Positions 20,120 through 30,200 of a stretch of 64,000 bases of DNA are shown here, one piece after another (the stretch's first letter is position 1; each line of letters opens with the position of its first letter). Source of the DNA: JAHJQZ01 sp963676075 (lineage in GTDB: Bacteria > Pseudomonadota > Alphaproteobacteria > Rhizobiales > Devosiaceae); NCBI GenBank assembly GCA_963676075.2, contig CAXXNZ010000011.1, positions 558,001 through 622,000 of the forward strand. The letters are read 5' to 3'. Both the position numbers and the translations under genes were made by a program. A model generated the notes under the pieces. It made no database searches. It saw only the letters and a program-made list of their open reading frames with translations, and was not told where the DNA came from.

Positions 20120-20458
20120 TCAGTGACTGATCATCCATGGTCGTGCCGAGGGGAAGCTTTTTGAACCGTCCGGACGATGAAGCGTCCGCGAAGGCATCGA
20201 TTTTCCCGAACAGCAGGAACAGCCCGGCCCGTGCACATGACCGGAGCGGCTCGACTTCGGTTCATGCGCCGCGCGTTCATTCGTCGAATGGGCAGTGCGC
20301 ATGCCCGCATCCATCAGCGCAAAACCTGGCACGCTGAGAAACACCCGACGCGCCGAAGCACCGCATTCCGGGCAAGCGCAATCCGAAGCGGATTCGCTCA
20401 TCGGGCGCAGGGCGGTGAAGGTGCCGCAACTTTCACATTCGTAATCGTAAACCGGCAT
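20120..20458 (-). CDS. fmdB: FmdB-type zinc ribbon protein
   Basis: 112-residue protein beginning with the FmdB zinc ribbon (MPVYDYECESCG, then CACPECGA), four cysteines suited to bind one zinc. The C-terminal half is His/Cys-rich (HVHGPGCSCCSG) and otherwise disordered-looking. The ATG at 20458 has AGGAG six bases upstream; an in-frame ATG 20 codons earlier is rejected. In Methylophilus a FmdB protein is encoded with formamidase and a short-amide transporter and is thought to be regulatory. Here it is the last gene after formamidase. Confidence 0.88.
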   Translation of the reverse strand: MPVYDYECESCGTFTALRPMSESASDCACPECGASARRVFLSVPGFALMDAGMRTAHSTNERAAHEPKSSRSGHVHGPGCSCCSGKSMPSRTLHRPDGSKSFPSARPWMISH

Positions 20459-20636
20459 TTTGGTCTCCTGAATTGACCGAAAAACTGCAGGGAACCGAGG
20501 GAAGCAATACGGAAACACGGATCGTGCCCTGCCACGTATTGCCTCCCCGCTCCTCCCTGCGGTGCTGGTTCTGGGCCATATCTTCGGATGTCGAAACCGA
20601 ATTCACGGCCCGGCACACCAGACTTTCTGGGTGCAC

Positions 20637-21866
20637 CTAGAGGTCGGGTGCCAGCGGCACGTCGATCTTGCCATCCAGATGTTTCGTGGGTCCGTCGCTG
20701 CCCGGCATCATGTCGAATTCGAAGATGTCGGTCGGCAGCCACAGCGTGGCGCAGGCGTTCGGGATATCGACCACACCCGAGATGTGGCCCTGCACCGGCG
20801 CCGTGCCGAGGATGGCGTAGCCTTGTGCGCCCGTGTAGCCGAACTTCTTCATGTACTCGATAGCGTTGAGACAGGCCTGACGATAGGCGACGTGCACGTC
20901 GAGATAGTGCTGGGTGCCAGCCTCATCGACCGAAATACCTTCAAAAATCAGATAGTCGTCATATTTCGGCGTGATCGGCGACGGCTTGAAGATCGGGTTC
21001 TTGACGCCGTATTTGGCCATGCCGTCCTTGATCAGGCTGACCTTGATGTGCAGCCAGCCCGGCATCTCGATGGCGCCGCAGAAGGTGATTTCACCATCGC
21101 CCTGGCTGAAGTGCAGATCGCCCATCGAAAGCCCTGCGCCATCGACATAGACCGGGAAATAGATCTTCGAGCCTCGGCTCAGGTCCTTGATGTCACAATT
21201 GCCGCCATGTTCGCGTGGCGGAACGGTGCGGGCGCCTTCGGCGGCAGCCTTGTCGCGAGCCTCGCCCTTGAGGGCTCCCATATGGGCCGACTGCGTGTTG
21301 GGCAATTCACACAGCGCCGGCACCCGATCCGGGTCGGTCGCCTTGAGCGCGCCTTCACGAGTGTTCCACATGTCGAGCATCTTGCGGTCGGGCAAACAGC
21401 CGATCAGTCCCGGATGGATGAGGCCGGCGTAGCGCACGCCGGGAACATGGCGGGACTTGGTGAACATGCCCTCGAAGTCCCAGATCGACTTCTGGGCGTC
21501 CGGGTAGTGATCGGTCAGGAATCCGCCGCCATTGTTGCGTGAAAAGAAGCCATTGAAGCCCCACATATTGTCTTCGACGGCACCGATATCGAGGATGTCG
21601 ACAACAAGCAGGTCGCCCGGCTCGGCACCTTTCACGCCGACGGGACCACTGAGGTAGTGGACCTGCTGCAGCTCGACGTCGCGCACATCGGCGGCATCGT
21701 CGTCGTTCTTGATCTGGCCGCCTGTCCAGTCATAGGTCTCGATACGAAAATCGTCGCCCGGCTCGACCCAGACCGCCATCGGGATGTCGGGGTGCCAGCG
21801 GTTGTGGATCTTCTCATTGGTATGCGGCGACTCGGTGAGATCGACGCTGATCAGTGTTTCTGCCAT
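20637..21866 (-). CDS. fmdA: Formamidase (acetamidase/formamidase family)
   Basis: 409-residue cytoplasmic amidase expected to hydrolyse formamide to formate and ammonia. It starts METLIS-like (AETLISVDLTESPHTNEKIH), closely as in FmdA of Methylophilus, and contains GDLLVVDILDIG, GVRYAGLIHPGLIGC and PPREHGGNCDIKDLS, the latter holding family-conserved metal-site residues, and SMGDLHFSQGDGEI. The ATG at 21866 has AAGGAG seven bases upstream. It follows the five ABC transporter genes directly, so imported amide would be cleaved by it. Confidence 0.92.
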   Translation of the reverse strand: MAETLISVDLTESPHTNEKIHNRWHPDIPMAVWVEPGDDFRIETYDWTGGQIKNDDDAADVRDVELQQVHYLSGPVGVKGAEPGDLLVVDILDIGAVEDNMWGFNGFFSRNNGGGFLTDHYPDAQKSIWDFEGMFTKSRHVPGVRYAGLIHPGLIGCLPDRKMLDMWNTREGALKATDPDRVPALCELPNTQSAHMGALKGEARDKAAAEGARTVPPREHGGNCDIKDLSRGSKIYFPVYVDGAGLSMGDLHFSQGDGEITFCGAIEMPGWLHIKVSLIKDGMAKYGVKNPIFKPSPITPKYDDYLIFEGISVDEAGTQHYLDVHVAYRQACLNAIEYMKKFGYTGAQGYAILGTAPVQGHISGVVDIPNACATLWLPTDIFEFDMMPGSDGPTKHLDGKIDVPLAPDL

Positions 21867-21898
21867 TGGCTTGCTCCTTGGGGTTGGACAGGTCGGGA

Positions 21899-22588
21899 TC
21901 ACACCGACAGGAAGGCCGAAACCTTCTTTTCATCGATGCCATCACGCGGGGAATCATGGACGAACGCGCCGTTCTCGATGACGAGCACCCGGTCGGCGAT
22001 ATCGAGGGCGAAGCTCAACACCTGCTCGGACACGACGATGGAGAGGCCGCGCGTGTCGCGGATGTGTTTCAGTGTCCGCGCCATCTCCTTGATGATCGAG
22101 GGCTGGATGCCTTCGGTCGGCTCATCGAGCAGCAGGACCTTCGGCCTGGATGCCAGTGCCCGGGCAATGGCCAGCTGCTGCTGCTGGCCGCCAGAGAGAT
22201 TGCCGCCCCGGCGCCCTTTCATTTCGAGCAACACCGGAAACAGCTCGTAGATGTCCTGAGGCACCTCGGTTTCCCCGGTCGATGTCAGGCCGGTCTCGAT
22301 GTTTTCCCTCACCGTCATGCTCGAAAAGATCATTCGGCCCTGGGGCACATAGGCCAGCCCGTCAGCGACCCTGAGAAAGCTCTCCTTGCCGGCGATGTCC
22401 TGGCCGTCGAGCCTGATCTGTCCTTCGCCCGAAGGAACGATGCCCATCAGCGATTTCATCAGCGTTGTCTTGCCCATGCCGTTGCGGCCCATGATGGCAA
22501 CGATCTCGTTCTTGCCGACATCAAGCGAGACGCCATGGATCACCTCGGACTGGCCGTAGGAGACGTGCAGCTGGTCGATGGAAAACAT
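21899..22588 (-). CDS. urtE: Urea/short-amide ABC transporter ATPase, UrtE/LivF type
   Basis: 229-residue nucleotide-binding subunit. Walker A is GRNGMGKTT, the signature NLSGGQQQQ and Walker B VLLLDEPTEGIQPSII, the last extended motif being typical of UrtE. It pairs with the UrtD-type ATPase encoded 18 bases upstream. The formamidase gene follows after 32 bases, so the substrate may be formamide or another short amide (FmdF role) rather than urea. Confidence 0.9.
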   Translation of the reverse strand: MFSIDQLHVSYGQSEVIHGVSLDVGKNEIVAIMGRNGMGKTTLMKSLMGIVPSGEGQIRLDGQDIAGKESFLRVADGLAYVPQGRMIFSSMTVRENIETGLTSTGETEVPQDIYELFPVLLEMKGRRGGNLSGGQQQQLAIARALASRPKVLLLDEPTEGIQPSIIKEMARTLKHIRDTRGLSIVVSEQVLSFALDIADRVLVIENGAFVHDSPRDGIDEKKVSAFLSV

Positions 22589-22606
22589 GTTCTTTTTCCT
22601 GTTTCC

Positions 22607-23407
22607 TCAGTGTCCGAGATAGACTTCGATGACCTTGGGATCGTGCTGGACGTGATCCATCGACCCTTCGGACAGCACCTTGCCCTGGTGCAGGACGGTG
22701 ACCCGGTGAGCGATGTCCTCGACGAATTTCATGTCGTGCTCGATGACGATCACCGAATGGTCCTTGATGATCAGATTGAGCAGCTCGGCGGTCTTGACGC
22801 GCTCGGAGACGCTCATTCCGGCCACAGGCTCGTCGAGCATCAGCAGTTCCGGGCTCTGGATCAGCAGCATGCCGATCTCGAGCCATTGCTTCTGGCCGTG
22901 ACTGAGAATGGCCGCCTCCACACCCAGATGATCCTTCAGGAACACCATGTCGGCGATCTCTTCGACCCTGGTGATAACCTCGGCGTCGCGCCTGAAGGTC
23001 AGTGCCCCGAGGACATCGCGGCCGCGCGGAAAACTGAGCTCCAGGTTCTCGAACACCGTCAGATCCTCGTAGATCGACGGATTCTGGAACTTGCGGCCAA
23101 CACCAGCGTGGACGATCTGGTGTTCCTTCATCCGGGTCAGTTCCTTGCCGCGGAACCTGATCGAGCCGGCTGTCGCTCTGGTGCGGCCGCAGATGAGGTC
23201 AAGAACGGTGGTCTTGCCGGCGCCATTCGGGCCGATGATGACGCGGATCTCGTTCTCGTCGACGTAAAAGCTCAGGTCGTTGACCGCCTTGAACCCGTCG
23301 AAACTGACCGTCAGATCTTCGACCGAGAGCAGGAACTCCTTGGGCGCAACGCCTTGGGCGGTGGTCGGAAAGGTCTCGGCATCGCCGATGGCAATCTCGT
23401 CAACCAT
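22607..23407 (-). CDS. urtD: Urea/short-amide ABC transporter ATPase, UrtD/LivG type
   Basis: 266-residue nucleotide-binding subunit with Walker A IGPNGAGKTT and Walker B LLMLDEPVAG. The signature region is ILSHGQKQWLEIGMLL, with the SHGQ variant characteristic of UrtD instead of SGGQ. An N-terminal extension of about 25 residues precedes the ATPase core. AGGAG stands eight bases before the ATG. Cotranscribed with the permease genes upstream. Confidence 0.9.
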   Translation of the reverse strand: MVDEIAIGDAETFPTTAQGVAPKEFLLSVEDLTVSFDGFKAVNDLSFYVDENEIRVIIGPNGAGKTTVLDLICGRTRATAGSIRFRGKELTRMKEHQIVHAGVGRKFQNPSIYEDLTVFENLELSFPRGRDVLGALTFRRDAEVITRVEEIADMVFLKDHLGVEAAILSHGQKQWLEIGMLLIQSPELLMLDEPVAGMSVSERVKTAELLNLIIKDHSVIVIEHDMKFVEDIAHRVTVLHQGKVLSEGSMDHVQHDPKVIEVYLGH

Positions 23408-23418
23408 TGCTCACTCTC

Positions 23419-24561
23419 CTATTCGGCTGCTTCGGGCGCCGTTTCGGCGGCCGGCATATCGGGTTGCGGCTTGGACTTGCGCCCTGGCAGGACACGGTCG
23501 ATGAGCGGCGACACATAGACCGACCACAACCCGGCCAACCCGTTGGGGAAGGCCATGACCACCGCGATGAACAGCCCGCCCAGTCCGAACAGCCACAGTT
23601 CGGGGAAGCTTTCCGAGAAGCTGGTCTTGGCCCAGTTGACGACCAGTGCGCCATAGACCGCGCCGAGCAGTGACAGCCGGCCACCTACGGCGGTGAAGAT
23701 GACCATCTCGATCGAGGGCACGATGCCGACGAAGCTCGGCGACATGAATCCGACCTGCAGAGTGAACATCGCCCCGCCGATGGCCGAGAACGCGGCTGCA
23801 ACGCAGAAGATGAAGATCTTGAAGCTGGAGACGTCGTAGCCGGAGAACCGGACGCGGTCCTCCTTGGTGCGCATGGCGATGAGCAGGCGACCGAACTTCG
23901 ACATCTTGATGCCCTGCGCGATCATCAGCACGCCGATCAGCAGGAAGGCATTGACGAAATAGAGGATGAATTTGGCGCTGTCGGTACGGATGTCCCAGCC
24001 CAGCAGCGTCCTGAGATCGGTGATGCCGTTGATGCCGCCGGTGTAGCCCTGCTGGCCAACAATGAGGATGGTCAGGATGGCGGCCATGGCCTGGGTGATG
24101 ATGGCGAAATAAACGCCCCCCACCCGCCGTTTGAACATGGCGACGCCGATGATGTAGGCGAAGATCGACGGTACCACGACGATCGCGATCAGGGCGAAGC
24201 CGAGATTGCCGAAAGGCTGCCACCAGAAAGGCAATTCCGTGAGCTGGTTCCAGTCCATGAAATCCGGGATGCCGGGGGTCGACTGGATGGCCGTGTTCTC
24301 CGGGCTCGACGCTTCGAGCTTGAGGAACATCGCCATGCAATAACCGCCGAGACCGAAGAACACCCCCTGCCCCAGGCTCAGAATGCCGCCGTAGCCCCAG
24401 CACAGCACCAACCCGACCGCGACGAAGGCATAGGTCAGATATTTGCCGATCAGGTTGAGACGGAAGATGTCCATCGCCAGCGGAAACACCAGCAGCAGGA
24501 GTGCGGCGAGGATGAGAAGGGATATCCACTCACGCCGGGTATACAGGGAGAGAATGCTCAT
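23419..24561 (-). CDS. urtC: Urea/short-amide ABC transporter permease, UrtC/LivM type
   Basis: 380-residue polytopic permease of the branched-chain amino acid/urea transporter family. It shows GYGGILSLGQGVFFGLGGYC, GGVYFAIITQAMAAIL and GLGGLFIAVVMAFPNGLAGL, the normal LivM landmarks, with 8-10 membrane segments and a charged, alanine-rich tail (PDMPAAETAPEAAE). Located between the UrtB- and UrtD-type genes. Confidence 0.92.
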   Translation of the reverse strand: MSILSLYTRREWISLLILAALLLLVFPLAMDIFRLNLIGKYLTYAFVAVGLVLCWGYGGILSLGQGVFFGLGGYCMAMFLKLEASSPENTAIQSTPGIPDFMDWNQLTELPFWWQPFGNLGFALIAIVVVPSIFAYIIGVAMFKRRVGGVYFAIITQAMAAILTILIVGQQGYTGGINGITDLRTLLGWDIRTDSAKFILYFVNAFLLIGVLMIAQGIKMSKFGRLLIAMRTKEDRVRFSGYDVSSFKIFIFCVAAAFSAIGGAMFTLQVGFMSPSFVGIVPSIEMVIFTAVGGRLSLLGAVYGALVVNWAKTSFSESFPELWLFGLGGLFIAVVMAFPNGLAGLWSVYVSPLIDRVLPGRKSKPQPDMPAAETAPEAAE

Positions 24562-24585
24562 TTGCGTGTCTCCTGAAAAAGCCGT

Positions 24586-25512
24586 TCAGCGGCGGATCTT
24601 GAGCGTGAACAGGCCCTGCGGGCGCAGCATCAGGATGCCGACCACGGTCAAAAGGGTCAGGACCTTGGCCATTGAGCCCGAAAGGAAGAACTCCATGGTC
24701 GATTGCGCCTGGGAGATGGCGAATGCGGACGCGATCGTGCCCAACAGGCTTGCTGCGCCACCGAAGACCACGACCAGAAACGTGTCGACGATGTAGAGCT
24801 GGCCGGCGGTCGGACCGGTCGAACCGATCATGGTGAAGGCCGAGCCGGCGATCCCGGCAATGCCGCAGCCGAGGCCGAAGGTGAGACGGTCGACCTTGCG
24901 CGTATCGATACCCACGGCGCCGGACATCACGCGGTTCTGCGTGACGGCGCGCACCTGCTTGCCGAAGCGCGACCGGAACATGATGAAGAACACGCCAACG
25001 GTGATCAGCGTCGTCAGGCCCATGACGAAAAGCCCGTTGATCGGCACCTCGATGATGTCGGTCAGCGGCAGCGATCCGAGCAGATAGTCGGGCAGTGTCA
25101 CGCCGACCTCGCGGGCGCCGAAGACCGACCGGTAGACTTGCTGCAGAATGAGGCTGAGCCCCCAGGTCGCCAGAAGGGTGTCGAGCGGCCGCTTGTAGAG
25201 ATGCCGGATCATCGCCCATTCGACGAAGATGCCGAGGGCACCCGAGACGAGGAAGGCGAGGATCATTGCGACGAAGAAATAGATGCTGAAAAGGCCGGGC
25301 ACGTAGTCGCTGGCGATGTGCGAGCACAGATAGGTGACATAGGCGCCAAGGATCATGAACTCGCCATGAGCCATGTTGATCACGCCCATCTGGCCGAAGA
25401 TGATGGCAAGCCCGAGTGCCATCAGGACAAAGACGGAAAACAGGATCAACCCGGCAAATCCCTGCATGCCGAGGATCGAGAAGAATTCGTAATAGCTGTA
25501 GTCGCCGATCAT
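24586..25512 (-). CDS. urtB: Urea/short-amide ABC transporter permease, UrtB/LivH type
   Basis: 308-residue permease with GLAIIFGQMGVINMAHGEFM, RAVTQNRVMSGAVGIDTRKV and GGAASLLGTIASAFAISQ, the LivH/UrtB hallmarks. It lacks the long N-terminal periplasmic extension of true UrtB (over 500 residues), so it is closer to the short FmdE-like form. The ATG at 25512 has GAGG six bases upstream. An earlier in-frame ATG at 25575 is rejected. Confidence 0.9.
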   Translation of the reverse strand: MIGDYSYYEFFSILGMQGFAGLILFSVFVLMALGLAIIFGQMGVINMAHGEFMILGAYVTYLCSHIASDYVPGLFSIYFFVAMILAFLVSGALGIFVEWAMIRHLYKRPLDTLLATWGLSLILQQVYRSVFGAREVGVTLPDYLLGSLPLTDIIEVPINGLFVMGLTTLITVGVFFIMFRSRFGKQVRAVTQNRVMSGAVGIDTRKVDRLTFGLGCGIAGIAGSAFTMIGSTGPTAGQLYIVDTFLVVVFGGAASLLGTIASAFAISQAQSTMEFFLSGSMAKVLTLLTVVGILMLRPQGLFTLKIRR

Positions 25513-25604
25513 CTTGTGCCTCGCGTCATTGGCTTGAAAGCGCCTTGTTCGAAGGCGCGCGGAAGCCGGAAACACCGGCTCTCGGACACTGCGTCAACGG
25601 CGTG

Positions 25605-25632
25605 CCGGCCCCCCGAAGGGGACCGGGGCCGG
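25605..25632 (-). promoter_or_regulatory. Strong GC hairpin between binding-protein and permease genes
   Basis: CCGGCCCC and GGGGCCGG can pair with a twelve-base interval that itself can fold. It lies ten bases after the urtA-type stop codon. As in the sugar operon it probably protects the binding-protein message and limits read-through into the permease genes. Confidence 0.55.
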
Positions 25633-25641
25633 TGCAAGAGG

Positions 25642-26907
25642 CTATTGGTAGCCCTCGGGGAACGGATCGGGTTCGACCAGGTCGGCGGTCTCGTAGACCA
25701 GGTCGTACTGGCCGTCGTCGCGGGCGCGGCCGACGCGGGTCTTGGACCAGAGGTGATGGTTCTCGTGCACCCGCACATAGCCTTCGGGCGCCTTGTCGAA
25801 CTCGGTGCCCGGCAGCGATACCTTGAGCTTGTCGATATCGAAGCTGCCGGCCTTTTCGACCGCGAGCTTCCACAGCCACGGCCCGAGATAGGCCGCCTGG
25901 GTGACATCGCCGATGACGATGTCCTGGCCCCACATGTCCTTGAATGCCTTGACGAATGCCTGGTTGTTCTCGTTCTCGAGAGACTGGAAGTACTTCATGC
26001 AGGCATAGGCGCCGACGATGTTCTCGCCGCCGATGCCGAGGATTTCGTCTTCGGTGACGGAAATGGTCAGAAGGATCGGGTCTTCCTTGGTCAGATCGAT
26101 GCCCGCGGCCTTCAACTGCTTATAGAACGAGACATTCGAACCACCCACGACAATGGCGTAGATGACGTCTGGCTTCTTGAGCTTGATCTTGTTGATGACC
26201 GAATTGAACTGGGTGTGTTCGAGTGGGTAGTAGTCCTCGCCTACGACCTTGCCGCCGAGGTGCTCCTCAATGTGCTTGCGGGCGATCTTGTTGGACGTGC
26301 GCGGCCAGATGTAGTCGGAGCCGAGCAGGTAGAAGCTCTTGGCGCCCTTTTCCTTGGCGACCCAGTCGAGACCCGCGATGATCTGCTGTGTGGCTTCCTG
26401 GCCGGTATAGATGACGTTCGGGCTCTCCTCGAGGCCTTCGTAGAAGGTCGGGTAGAAAAGCATGCCGTTGTACTGCTCGAAGACCGGCAGCACCGCCTTG
26501 CGCGAGGCAGAGGTCCAGCAGCCCATGACCGAGGCGACTTTGTCCTGGACGAGGAGTTTCTTTGCCTTTTCGGCGAAGGTCGGCCAATCGGACGCGCCAT
26601 CTTCCTGGATGTATTCGATCTTGCGCCCGAGCACGCCGCCCGAAGCATTGATCTGGTCGATGGCCAGCTTTTCAGCCTGGGTGGAGCCCGTTTCGGAAAT
26701 AGCCATCGTGCCGGTGATGGAATGGAGAATACCGACGGTCACGGTGTCGTCGGTGACGGCCAGACCGGTCGTGTTGACTTCGGCAGTGGGATAGTCGGCT
26801 GCAAGAAGCGGCTTGCCCATCATGCCGAAAATCGGCAGTGCGGCCATTCCTGCAAGAAGCTGACGCCTTGTGGTGAAGGGTCCCTTCGTGGGGGTGTCGT
26901 CGTTCAT
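25642..26907 (-). CDS. urtA: Urea/short-amide ABC transporter substrate-binding protein, UrtA type
   Basis: 421-residue periplasmic binding protein. The N-terminus has a twin-arginine signal (TTRRQLLAGMAALPIFG). The mature protein carries the UrtA/amide-binding landmarks TVGILHSITGTMAISE, DGASDWPTFAEKAKKLL, VMGCWTSASRKAVLP and YEGLEESPNVIYTG. The ATG at 26907 has AGGG eight bases upstream; an upstream in-frame start at 27201 would run into the divergent promoter. First gene of the operon ending in fmdA-fmdB. By context the ligand may be formamide, acetamide or urea (FmdD role); sequence alone does not decide. Confidence 0.92.
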   Translation of the reverse strand: MNDDTPTKGPFTTRRQLLAGMAALPIFGMMGKPLLAADYPTAEVNTTGLAVTDDTVTVGILHSITGTMAISETGSTQAEKLAIDQINASGGVLGRKIEYIQEDGASDWPTFAEKAKKLLVQDKVASVMGCWTSASRKAVLPVFEQYNGMLFYPTFYEGLEESPNVIYTGQEATQQIIAGLDWVAKEKGAKSFYLLGSDYIWPRTSNKIARKHIEEHLGGKVVGEDYYPLEHTQFNSVINKIKLKKPDVIYAIVVGGSNVSFYKQLKAAGIDLTKEDPILLTISVTEDEILGIGGENIVGAYACMKYFQSLENENNQAFVKAFKDMWGQDIVIGDVTQAAYLGPWLWKLAVEKAGSFDIDKLKVSLPGTEFDKAPEGYVRVHENHHLWSKTRVGRARDDGQYDLVYETADLVEPDPFPEGYQ

Positions 26908-27213
26908 TGTGTGAGCCCTGTTCCTTGATGCCTGTTGCGGTCGGCGCTGGCGGGGTCTGCCAACTGCACGCAAGTTAGGCATTCCAAGAGATTGCTCATC
27001 AACGGGGCGATTGACGTATTTCCGTTGGGGTAAATCACGCATAAGGTGGGGCATGCTGACATCCGCCGGACGAAGCGGAGCATGCAAAATCAAGTGGGGG
27101 GCTGGCCAACCGACGATCACCGCCAAGTGCGGAGATTGCCGGCAAAAGGGAATGGGTTTGCCGATGCAAGGCAAATCGCCGGACCGCAGAGTGCGCGGCA
27201 TGGGGGAGCGCTG
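26908..27213. promoter_or_regulatory. Divergent control region of amide operon and sensor kinase
   Basis: 306 bases without a gene between two divergent transcription units. Reading minus, GATTTACC-CCAAC-GGAAATAC at 27016-27036 is an imperfect inverted repeat that could bind the LuxR-type regulator encoded downstream of the kinase. No convincing sigma-54 element (GG-N10-GC with flanks) was seen. Regulator binding is inference from position only. Confidence 0.4.
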
Positions 27214-30200
27214 ATGACGGCGGCCTCCAAGGTGACGCGAGTCCGACGCACCTACAACAAGTGGGTCGCCAATCAGACTCTCGAGGACTTCGCGCTCCGT
27301 TTCACTGCCACCAGAGTGCGGCGTTGGTCAGCATTGAGGATCGCCAATACGGCTATCGGCGCCGTATCGTTTCTGGCTCTGGAAGCAATCGGCGCGGCGC
27401 TGACGCTGAACTACGGCTTCTCAACCACCATGTGGGCGGTTCTCGCGACGGCGCTGATCATTTTCCTGCTCAGCCTGCCAATTGCCTACAACTCGGCGAA
27501 ATACGGCGTCGACATCGACCTGCTCACGCGCGGCGCCGGCTTCGGCTATCTCGGCTCGACCATCACGTCGCTGATCTATGCCAGCTTCACTTTCATCTTT
27601 TTCGCCATCGAAGCGGCGATCATGGCAACGGCGCTGGAGCTGTGTTTCGGCATCCATCTGGCTGCCGGCTACCTGATCTCGACACTCGTGGTCATTCCGC
27701 TGGTTACCCACGGCATCACCTTCATCAACCGCTTCCAGGCATGGACGCAGCCGCTGTGGATCGTTCTGCAGATCCTGCCCTTCATCTACATCGCCGCGCA
27801 AAGCCTCGATTCAGTGCGGGCCTGGACCGGCTACACCGGCATTTTCGGCCCGATGGATGGCACGTTCAGCCTCACTCTGTTCGGCGCGGCTTCGGCAGTT
27901 CTGTTCTCGCTGGTGTCCCAGATCGGCGAGCAGGTCGACTATCTGCGCTTCCTGCCGCGCCGCAAGGCGGGCAACCGGCTCAAGTGGTGGCTGGCGCTGA
28001 TCGTGGCAGGGCCGGGATGGATCGTGATCGGCGGGCTCAAGGTCATGGCCGGATCGTTCCTGGCCTATTTCGCCTTTTCGGCCGGTGTTCCCTTCGAGAC
28101 CGCGTCTGAGCCGACACAGATGTATCTGTCGGTGTTCCAGAAAATGATCACCAGCCCGGAACTTGCACTCGGACTGACCGGCATCTTCGTTGTGGTCTGC
28201 CAGGTCAAGATCAACGTCACCAACACCTATGCCGGCTCGATTGCCTGGTCGAATTTCTTCTCCCGGCTGACCCACTCACATCCGGGCCGCGTTGTCTGGG
28301 TGGTGTTCAACGTCCTCATCGGCCTGCTGCTGGTGCAGTTCGGTGTCTACAAGGCGCTCGAACAGATCCTGGGACTTTATGCCATCGTTGCCGTCGCGTG
28401 GCTCGGTTCAATCGCCGCCGATCTCGTCATCAACAAGCCATTGGGACTGTCACCTCAGCGCATCGAATTCAGGCGCGCCTATCTCTACGACATCAATCCA
28501 GTCGGGTTCGGCTCGGTGTTCCTGTCCTCGCTCCTGTCCTTGTTGAGCCATTTCGGCTTGTTTGGGCCGGAGGCCGCCGCGCTTTACCCTTACGTCGCGC
28601 TGGTCTCCTGCTTCGTTTTCGCCCCCACCATCGCCGTTCTCACCCGCGGGCGGTTCTATCTCGCCCGCAATGCCCGGCGTCCGCATTTGCACGAGCATGC
28701 GGAGACGGTGAAATGCTGCATTTGCGAGCATGAATTCGAACCAGAGGACATGGCCGGCTGTCCACGCTATGACGGCCCGATCTGTTCACTGTGCTGTTCG
28801 CTCGACGCCCGCTGCGGCGACATGTGCAAAAAGCACGCCCGGTTCTCGGACCAGCTCTCGGCCCTGTCTCGCACCCTGTTTCCGGAACGTATCGCCCGTG
28901 TGCTCGACAGCCAGATCGGGCACTATATCGGCGCCATGACGGTTGTGACCGGCGTTATCATGGTCATCCTGTCGGTGCTGTATTCTCAGACCCTGCTCGA
29001 CGCTTCCGTGCCGGCGCAGATCGTCGCGCCGCTTTACCTCAAGCTCTTTTTTGTCCTGTTCCTGATCGCCGGCATCGTCGTCTGGCTGTTCGTTCTGGCC
29101 CATGACAGTCGGGTCGTCGCCGAGGAAGAGGCGCGCCGCCACACCGCGCTGCTGATTGCCGAAATCGAAGCGCATGAGGAAACCGACCGCCAGCTGCAAA
29201 AGGCCAAGGAAGCAGCAGAATCCGCCAATCTGGCCAAATCCAAATACATCGTCGGGATGAGCCACGAACTGCGCACGCCGCTCAATTCGATTCTCGGCTA
29301 CGCGCAATTGCTCAGCCGCCAGCCCGACAAGACTCCCCTGATCGACAATGCGGCCAAAACGGTCAAGCGATCCGGCGAGCATCTGGCCGGCCTGATCGAA
29401 GGCTTGCTCGACATCTCGAAAATCGAGGCCGGGCGGTTCCAGATTTATCGCGACAGGATGGCGCTCCGCCCCTGCCTTGATCAGTTGGTCGACATGTTCA
29501 GCCTGCAGGCGAGCGAAAAGGGTATCGGCTTCAGCTTCGAGCCGTCGGTCAATATCCCCGATTACGTGTTCACGGACGAGCGGCGCCTCAGGCAGATCCT
29601 GATCAATCTCCTGTCCAATGCGATCAAGTTCACCGACGCCGGCAAGGTGACACTCAAGGTTGGCTATCGCAACGAGATCGCGACCTTCGAGGTGTCAGAC
29701 ACAGGTATCGGCATTTCGCCCGAAGACATCGATCGCGTCTTTCTTCCCTTCGAAAGAGCCGAGGGTCCATCGGGACGGGAACAACCGCCAGGCACCGGGC
29801 TCGGACTAACCATCACCAAGCTGCTGGCCGAGATCATGGGTGGCGAGTTGACTGTGACGAGTTCACCCGGCAAGGGCACATGCTTTCGTGTCCGGCTCAT
29901 GCTCGGCTCAGCCAGACGGCCGAAAACCGCCAAGCGGGTTGGCATGCGGATAACGGGTTATCTCGGTCCACGGCTGCGCGTATTGCTGGCTGACGACGAG
30001 GCGGCGCAGCGAACTCTGGTGACAGATGTTCTCTCCCCGCTCGGCTTCACGGTCGACACGGTTGCCGACGGCGCCACCTGCCTGGATCGCCTGAAGGCGG
30101 CACGTCCCGATATTCTCATTCTCGATGTTGCAATGCCGGGCCTCAGCGGCTGGCAGGTCGCCGCCCATGTCCGCGACACCTGCTATCCGGACCTGCCCAT

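Noticed and set aside
21854..23518. 554-codon open frame on the plus strand
   Set aside because: Antisense to the two ABC ATPase genes with intact Walker motifs.
24703..26928. 741-codon open frame on the plus strand
   Set aside because: Antisense to the UrtB- and UrtA-type genes; acidic, repetitive composition typical of a shadow frame.
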